From Hirudinaria manillensis (Eukaryota > Annelida > Clitellata > Hirudinida > Hirudinidae), in assembly GCA_034509925.1 (NCBI GenBank), contig CM067537.1:247501-311500 (forward strand): DNA of 64,000 bases, given 5' to 3'. Of the stretch, positions 57,801 through 64,000 are shown in pieces; the first letter of the stretch is position 1; each line of letters starts with the position of its first letter. A program made the translations under genes and the position numbers. The notes beneath the pieces were generated by a model. It saw only the letters and a list, made by a program, of their open reading frames with translations. It made no database searches and was not told where the DNA came from.

Positions 57801-58219
57801 TTTCAATTATTATTCTGAAATGAATTAATTCACTCCCCTCAGAAAAAACATTTTTCGACATATTTTACATCCCAGAAAACGTGAAAATGTTCTTCTCGGT
57901 TTTCTTTATAAATTTCCTTGTGGTAATTATTGGATATTTCATAGGGTTAGTCAGTTCAATTTGTCAAATTGGTAAATAGAAATTCAGAATTACTTTATGC
58001 AATAATAACAATAATATAAATAATATTATAAAAAATGCATTATTATTATTTAAAATTTAACAATTAACTTTTTTAAGTTTGAATAAATTTTGTACTTTAA
58101 ATTCTTCTTCTTCGGGTAGTCGTATAGTCACGTCGAAAGTTGCAAACAGACTCAGCAGTTTGACTGCAGTAGAAAAAAATGAATCAGAAAGTTTGCCAAG
58201 AATTGAGAGCGTCCACTGA
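54416..58219 (+). CDS. FTP-WSC-WSC-EGF-EGF type I membrane protein, copy 3 (complete)
   Basis: Exons: 54416-54473, 54868-55053, 55619-55840, 56017-56150, 56254-56380, 56562-56707, 56811-56949, 57157-57291, 57482-57607, 57843-57945, 58120-58219; 1476 nt, 491 residues. Signal peptide 1-14 (MLRSLCTILLSIG). FTP/F5-8C-like domain 20-155, starting NVALHKNG and ending LAEIEVHSLG. WSC1 about 163-242 (YRGCF ... YSVYL), WSC2 about 243-337 (FKGCYK ...), EGF-like module 338-382, EGF module 383-424 with CDCFPGY, TM about 438-458, tail 459-491 with several Ser and acidic residues. Every intron phase matches copies 1 and 2, so the three genes are tandem-type duplicates. Role in glycan recognition or adhesion is inferred from domain types. 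Confidence 0.85.
54517..54835. repeat. Complementary AAT and ATT arrays in intron 1 of copy 3
   Basis: An AAT/AAC array (about 54517-54605) is followed after about 50 bp by an ATT array (about 54655-54835). Transcribed RNA could fold on itself. They cause the poly-Asn and poly-Tyr frames on the two strands. Confidence 0.85.
55128..55335 (+). repeat. 9-bp minisatellite TTGTATAAC/TTGTATAAT
   Basis: About 23 copies of a 9-mer in strict register, in intron 2 of copy 3. It stays open in two frames and fakes an extension of the preceding exon (LYNLYN repeats). Confidence 0.9.
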
Positions 58220-58296
58220 TGCAAGACTCCAACATTCGATATTACTCCATTCACTTTGTATTATTATTATTATTATTATCATAATAATAATTATCA

Positions 58297-58327
<31 letters not shown>

Positions 58328-59430
58328 TCAATGATTATTTTGACAAATGATTGCAAAAAAATGAATAAATAAAACTAAAAAGATGACTTGTCATTCTCTG
58401 TCCACGTAATTTGAGGTTACATTTTGTCATTTAGATTTATTTATAAAGAATTAGTTATATTTCACTTACCAGACAAATTTATTTTTCATTCGCCAGGGCT
58501 CCTCTAGGCACTATTTTCAATTCATTCGCTAGAGTATTTCCAGCAACGTTTAAATTTCATTCGCTAGAGTTAGCTTATCCTCAAAATTTATATTTTATTC
58601 GCTAGACTGATTATAATTATTCTAAATAAATTATAATAGTAAATTATAATATCTCTATTATAATAATTACATGCATAATTACTTATTATAATAATTAATC
58701 GCATAATTGCCTACCTATTATTTATTATAATCACTCGCTAGACTTTAGCATACTTTTTAATGACCAACAACTATAACAGGAATTTAAACTTTGTTCTAAA
58801 ACGTATTATAAATAATATATTATAAATAATTATAAATAATCATTATTATAAATAATATATACAACATAATATATAATAAATAACATGAAAATAACCATAA
58901 CAGTGGAACATATGGTTAATTATATTTACGGATATTTCTGTATACTTACGGATAATTATGAATAATTATGAATAATAATGGGCGTGTGGTATATAATATA
59001 AAGGAATGTAAGAAACCAGGTACTTGTGAGTTGGGCGCGTTCATTGAGTGCAGGGTGGTCTTAAAACATAAAAAGGTCTTCAGTCGAGTTTGTTGCTTCT
59101 GCCTTATTGAGACGATAAATTGATTTTACAAAATAATTTTTATTAACAATGTTTAAGTTAAACATTAAGTTTAAATTTAATTTTATATAAAAGGAAAATT
59201 CTAATAAATAATTTACAATAACATTTATCCATTATAATAAAGCATCCTGAAAATTCTTCTAACACATTCAAGAACCATTTCAAAAGTTAAGAAGCACACA
59301 TCAGGCCTGAATAGTCTGATTTTTGGTAGAATTCTGAATAATTTTGAAGATATTTCCTCGAATTTTCACATTTTTTATTAATATTTATAACTATTAACAT
59401 TTGAATACTCCTTTTCTAAAGTCGGGAGCT
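58220..59430. other. Spacer between lectin-like copy 3 and the GPCR gene
   Basis: No exon recognised. ATT array at about 58260-58326 and a loose family of CATTCGCTAGAGT-type motifs at about 58490-58745. Confidence 0.5.
58490..58745 (+). repeat. Dispersed CATTCGCTAGAG-type motif, about five copies
   Basis: The words CATTCGCCAGGG, CATTCGCTAGAG (twice), ATTCGCTAGAC and ACTCGCTAGAC recur at 40-120 bp spacing without a fixed period. No known motif recognised. Confidence 0.5.
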
Positions 59431-60350
59431 ATGGAAAGAAACATTTACGGATGTAACTCGACAGGTTTGTAAGACTTTCATTGTCGGATGTTGTCGGATA
59501 TTATCGGGTAAATATTTTAAAAACATTGTTATGATACGTATATTGTATTAAAGGGCTTTTTTAAAAGATTAATTTTGGTAAATAAAAATAAATAGTTTAT
59601 AATTTGCTTTGATGAACAATTTTTAAAATAATTATTAACTTTAAACACCAGCAACAATTGATTCGCATCCAAGCGGCAATCCAAAGTAATCCAGTTTTTT
59701 GTTCACTTCTCAACGTCACCCCGGAGAAGATTGAAAACAATTTTCTCTTATTTTCAGGATTTCAAGAACAAATCATCGAGAATTATTCAATTATATCAAA
59801 CTCCCTTCGCACGACTAAACCAATCTCATCCTCCTCCTCACCATCATCATCATCATCGTCATCATCGTCATCATCATCATCGTCATCATCGTCATCGTCA
59901 TCATCGTCATCACCATCATCATCATCATCACCACTTTGACTTTTTCCTATAAAACTCGGATACGATCAACCCAATACCGTCAATTTCTTGGCATGAAATC
60001 ATAAAATATTTTTAAAAGATTATTTTATCAAAATAATTTTTTATTTTCAAAAAGATATTTTTTAAAAATTATTTACACGTTCAGGGATTGATGATGATGA
60101 TGACGATGACGATGACGACGATGATGATGATGATGACGATGACGATGATTGACTTGTTGATTGCAATCGTTTTGAAAGTTCATATTTCATTTCTTATTTC
60201 CGTTTGGAACTTTTTAGGACTTTTACGTTTTAAATTTATTAATAAATAAATAAATAAATAAATAGTATTACATTTATATATTTGTACAATTGCTATTAAT
60301 TATTTGTTTTGAATATAAAAATACATTTATCATTAAAATTATTTTTTAAC

Positions 60351-60385
<35 letters not shown>

Positions 60386-61470
60386 TCAACCATCTTAATT
60401 TACTCAAAAGGCTTAAACGTTTCAGACGGTCTAAATATAGAAACTCCTCTCATTGGTCAGGAAAAACCCAACGTGGCCGATGCCCTCTTTGACCGAGACC
60501 TGCGATTGGTCGTCTTGACGATCATCATCATAATCGGCTCCATGGGTGGAGCCGTGGTCTGCGTGTGGCTGTGCTTCAATTGGACCAAGAGGTCACGTGT
60601 CCACTACGTCATCTGCAACGTCACTGCTTCCGACATGCTCGTCTTGAATGTCACCTGCGTCATCCAGGTGGGTTAGCAAGTGCAGGTGTCGAGTCGGGGC
60701 GCTGAGGAAAAGTTCCATACCAAGGACTTGATCCTCGTCATGATCATCATCATCATCATCATAACTATCACCATCGTCGCCGTCGTCATCATCATCATAA
60801 CTATCACCATCGTCGTCGTCGTCATCACCATCGCCGTCATCATCATCATCATAACTATCACCATCGTCGCCGTCATCATCATCATCATAACTATCACCAT
60901 CGTCGTCATCATCATCATCATCATCATCATCCTTCTCCCAGAGTAAATGTTACTCCAGGAAGCCAAAATAGTTCCTCAGTGGATGAAAAACAAGTTTTTG
61001 TCCAAACACACTGAACAACCAATCAGAGAGCAGGGAATTAGGGAAGCCCGAGCAGTTGCCATTGGCAACCAAGCGTTTAAAAAAAAACAGGTTGCTAAAC
61101 AAAGGAACGAAGGAAATAATTTTTAAAGGGAATAAAATGAAATTATTTGTAATTATAATTAAATTATTTATAATTATAATTTAATTTTTATAATTATAAT
61201 TTAATTTAAAAATATATAATAAACAGTTCTAAATTAAGCATCAGATAAGAGAGATAATGCGTTGCAAATGCAACGTGTCACCGACAGAAGGACGAGGCAA
61301 AAGAAGGAATAAAACAACGGATTTAATGAATTTTTATGATTAAATCTCATAAAACAAGAATAAATTTCCCAGAAATTGACTCCAAAATGGCTTCAAAGAT
61401 GCAAAATAATTTTTAATTTCAGGTTAAAAATAATCGCTGTCGGTGATTTTATAAAAAATAAAAATGACTT

Positions 61471-61520
<50 letters not shown>

Positions 61521-61738
61521 TTCAATGCAGCTGGTATGGGAATGGTTCGACAGACGGTGGATCGCCGGCAACATCGGCTGCAAGCTGGCCAAGACCTTCC
61601 AAGGCTTCAGTTTGATGAGCAGCAACTTCATGGTGGTCGTTCTCACCTTCGACAGGTTCCAGGCCGTCGTTCACCCCCTGAAACCGCTCTGCAAGGTCAG
61701 AGGTCAACGATGGCGATGATGACGACGACGACGACGAC

Positions 61739-61776
<38 letters not shown>

Positions 61777-63026
61777 CCATTTACTCAGCTATTAGTTTTT
61801 AATTAAAATCTTCATTTCTGACGTTTGCAGTTCGGTCCACTTTGAAATGAAATCGTGTCGACTTTCAGGGACATCTTTTCTTTTTCTTTTTCTTTTTCTT
61901 CATTCTATCAAAAGAAGAAATTAAATTTAAATTTACACGAAGCAAAGAAACAAAAAATAATTTATTTCATCAATTCTTGAATATAAATTATTTTTAAAAA
62001 TTTAATTCAATAATCAAATAAAATAAAATGAAACATGACTAATCTTGCCAATTGATGCGTAACCATCCTCATGGTCATCATCATCATCATCGTAATCGTT
62101 ATCACCACCACCATCATCATCATCATCGTCATCATCATCATTATCATCATCATCATCATCCTGGCATTCCTATCCCCGAATAGACGAAAAGACTGACGGC
62201 TCTGGGCTGGCTGGCCGGCTTTCTCCTCTCCTGTCCCCAATTGTTCGTCTTCAGGGAGCATTACGTGACCTCAGGTGGGCCATTTCACAACAAGACCGTC
62301 TGCGAGTCCATCTTCAGGTCTTGGCCTCGCTGGGCAAGACAAGTTTATTTGACGTCGATCAGTTGCATCGTCTTCTACGTTCCCTTTGTTGTCATCGTTC
62401 TCTGCTACTTTGCAGTCTACATGGAAACGACTAAACAAAGCGGCAAGTATTTCAACACGGGCCACGGCCGGCGCGGACTAGGCCTGACGTTTTCCAGAGA
62501 ACGCCGGCCGGGCGACGGCTCGGTCGAGGCTGGACGAAAGGACGAAACGATAAAGAGTCGAGAGATGCTCATTTGGAGCAGTCAGCGTGCCAAATCTTTC
62601 GCTCTGGCCAGAATGAAAACATTAAAGATGGCCATCGTCGTCTCTCTTTGCTTCTTAGTCTGCGTCTCGCCCTACCACCTGCTCGAGACTTGGATGTCTT
62701 TCGGCGACCACACTGCCATCCATCCGTCCCTCATGGCCGTTCTGGGCTCTTTGGCGGTTCTACACTCGGCCATCAATCCCTATCTATTCCTGGCTTTCAA
62801 TATTGCCAAGGGTAACGAAGGTTTTCTGAGGCGTTGCAGGGGATTGGACGCTAGGAAAGAAGACGCTCTCTCGGATTTCCGAGGGAAAAGGAATTCTAAA
62901 CGATGTCTCGACCAGGAAGTTACCGTCAGAGAAAGAGTGCTCAGTAGGCCTGAAGATAAGCGCACCATAATCTCGACTGACCTTTCGATTAAAATCACCA
63001 CAACCTCACAATTCTGGGACACTTAA
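59431..63026 (+). CDS. Class A peptide GPCR, GnRH/AKH/corazonin receptor-like
   Basis: Exons: tentative 59431-59464, then 60426-60667, 61531-61695, 62184-63026; 427 residues. The first exon (N-terminus with an NST glycosylation site) is chosen because it ends in phase 1 with a GT donor, as exon 2 requires; moderate confidence. Seven hydrophobic helices: TM1 about 39-62, TM2 with SD (Asp2.50), TM3 with Cys109 and DRF at 133-135 in place of DRY, TM4, ECL2 Cys, TM5, a long basic third loop, TM6 with CVSP at 307-310 in place of CWxP, TM7 with NPYLF at 345. The third-loop to TM6 block ARMKTLKMAI and the TM2-TM3 region resemble GnRH/AKH/corazonin receptors, which signal through Gq or Gs to peptide hormones. 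Introns hold ATC/GAT arrays. Confidence 0.78.
59825..59935 (+). repeat. ATC/GTC-rich trinucleotide array, GPCR intron 1
   Basis: CATCATCGT-type repeats about 110 bp long; poly-Ser and poly-His frames here are artefacts. Confidence 0.85.
60730..60935 (+). repeat. ~36-bp ATC-rich repeat, GPCR intron 2
   Basis: Four to five copies of ATAACTATCACCATCGTCG followed by ATC runs. Confidence 0.85.
61470..61520. repeat. AAT array just before GPCR exon 3
   Basis: About 17 AAT units ending 10 bp before the exon 3 acceptor at 61530, where a polypyrimidine tract would be expected. Confidence 0.9.
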
Positions 63027-64000
63027 AAGACATTCCGTGTACCTTTGACCTTTTTCTTTGGCTGCATACTTTAGCCATGTTGTTAATTTAAGTGAAGTTA
63101 ATGTGTTGACTTATCGTAGAGAATCTAAAACATATTTTCTTGTTTGTGTTTGTGTGTTGTTTTCAAATACAATTGTGTTTTTTTTTTTGTTTCTCATACA
63201 AACAGATATCCTGCTTGACGTTGTTGTTGATGAGTCATTAGCGTGTATCATGTTATGACGTCATCACAACACGATGATGACGTCATCACTCGGCTAACCG
63301 GAAGTAAATAAGCCATCACGTGATCTTCCGAATTCCGTCATCCGTCATAAAAGCTAAAAGACCGATGGCTATCCTTTTTTGGTTCGTGTTTGTTCATCTT
63401 GCGAGCAAAAAAAAACTGCCACAGGATTAAATTTAATTTTTCAAAAATTACTTATTAAAAATAAACTGTAAAATATTATTTTATTTATTTTTTGTTTTTT
63501 ATTTTTAATTTTTAATTTTAAAATTTAAAAAAATATATGACCTAAAAGTCTGAGAGGACTTGAAACTCTGAAATGAAGACCGTGGATTCTGAATGGCATC
63601 GTAATCCGAAATATCAACACCGGATATTATTATTTATTATTAATTATTTATTCAATTAATCATTTAAAATATAATTATTTAAATAATTCCTTTGTAATGA
63701 CTTTAACATTTAATTTTAATAATTATCTCATCATTTGTCATCATTTGGTCCTACGTTACATCCGCCTGATATTTGCTTCGATGGCATCACAAAAGATACT
63801 GAATGCATCGTCTGCTCAGACATCGATATAAAAGTTGTCGGCATAGAAATAATAAAATTACATTTTAATATTATTATAACATAATAATTATTGCCTAAAT
63901 AATAACTACGTAAGAGAACATATTAAGAGTATGTAATATGTATTATTATTAATATAATATAATAATATAATTTACATCGTCTCGTCATCGTAATGGACAC
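63027..64000. other. Region downstream of the GPCR
   Basis: GPCR 3' UTR then AT-rich sequence to the window end. Contains a promoter-like cluster at 63256-63322 and no recognised exon. Confidence 0.5.
63256..63322. promoter_or_regulatory. Cluster of CRE, ETS and E-box motifs
   Basis: Two perfect TGACGTCA palindromes (63256-63263 and 63278-63285), an ETS-type CCGGAAGT (63298-63305) and CACGTG (63317-63322) within 67 bp. Could be the promoter of a gene beyond the window or a distal element. Motifs seen; function inferred. Confidence 0.35.

Overview
This is a 64 kb piece of an AT-rich animal nuclear genome. Protein genes are split into many short exons with GT-AG (and a few GC-AG) introns. Introns and spacers are full of AAT/ATT, ATC/GAT, GGAT, CCAT and TATAA repeats, and short TTAGGG-type tracts are present. 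The gene content (THSD7-like protein, G3BP, eIF4G, phosphoglycolate phosphatases, cathepsin F with cystatin domains, a GnRH/AKH/corazonin-type receptor) points to an invertebrate bilaterian, perhaps a spiralian. I cannot name the species. No bacterial genes, tRNA, rRNA or CRISPR were seen.

Layout. (1) 1-4047 (+): 3' part of a type I membrane lectin-like gene (FTP/F5-8C-like domain, two WSC domains, two EGF-like modules, one TM). (2) 4048-9353: repeat-rich spacer. (3) 9354-23963 (+): complete THSD7-like gene, 23 exons, 1743 residues. (4) 25582-28376 (+): G3BP-like stress-granule gene, 11 exons, no clear RGG tail. (5) 29688-36906 (+): two tandem 3.6-kb units, each with an intronless 839-codon eIF4G-like gene. 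(6) 36930-38616 and 39355-42219 (-): two phosphoglycolate phosphatase-type HAD genes with the same 8-exon structure. (7) 42731-48293 (-): cathepsin F-like protease with two N-terminal cystatin-like domains, 14 exons. (8) 49432/49895-53764 and 54416-58219 (+): two more paralogues of the gene at position 1, sharing its splice phases and domain order. (9) 59431-63026 (+): class A peptide GPCR, 4 exons.

All exon models were built by hand from reading frames, splice signals and phase agreement. The summed exon lengths of every complete model are divisible by three. The GPCR and second lectin gene have less certain first exons. The most interesting items are the three-member FTP-WSC-WSC-EGF-EGF-TM family, the tandem intronless eIF4G pair whose duplication ends 24 nt from a neighbouring stop codon, the GPCR with altered class A hallmark residues, and a perfect 30-bp inverted repeat in an intron of the first lectin gene.
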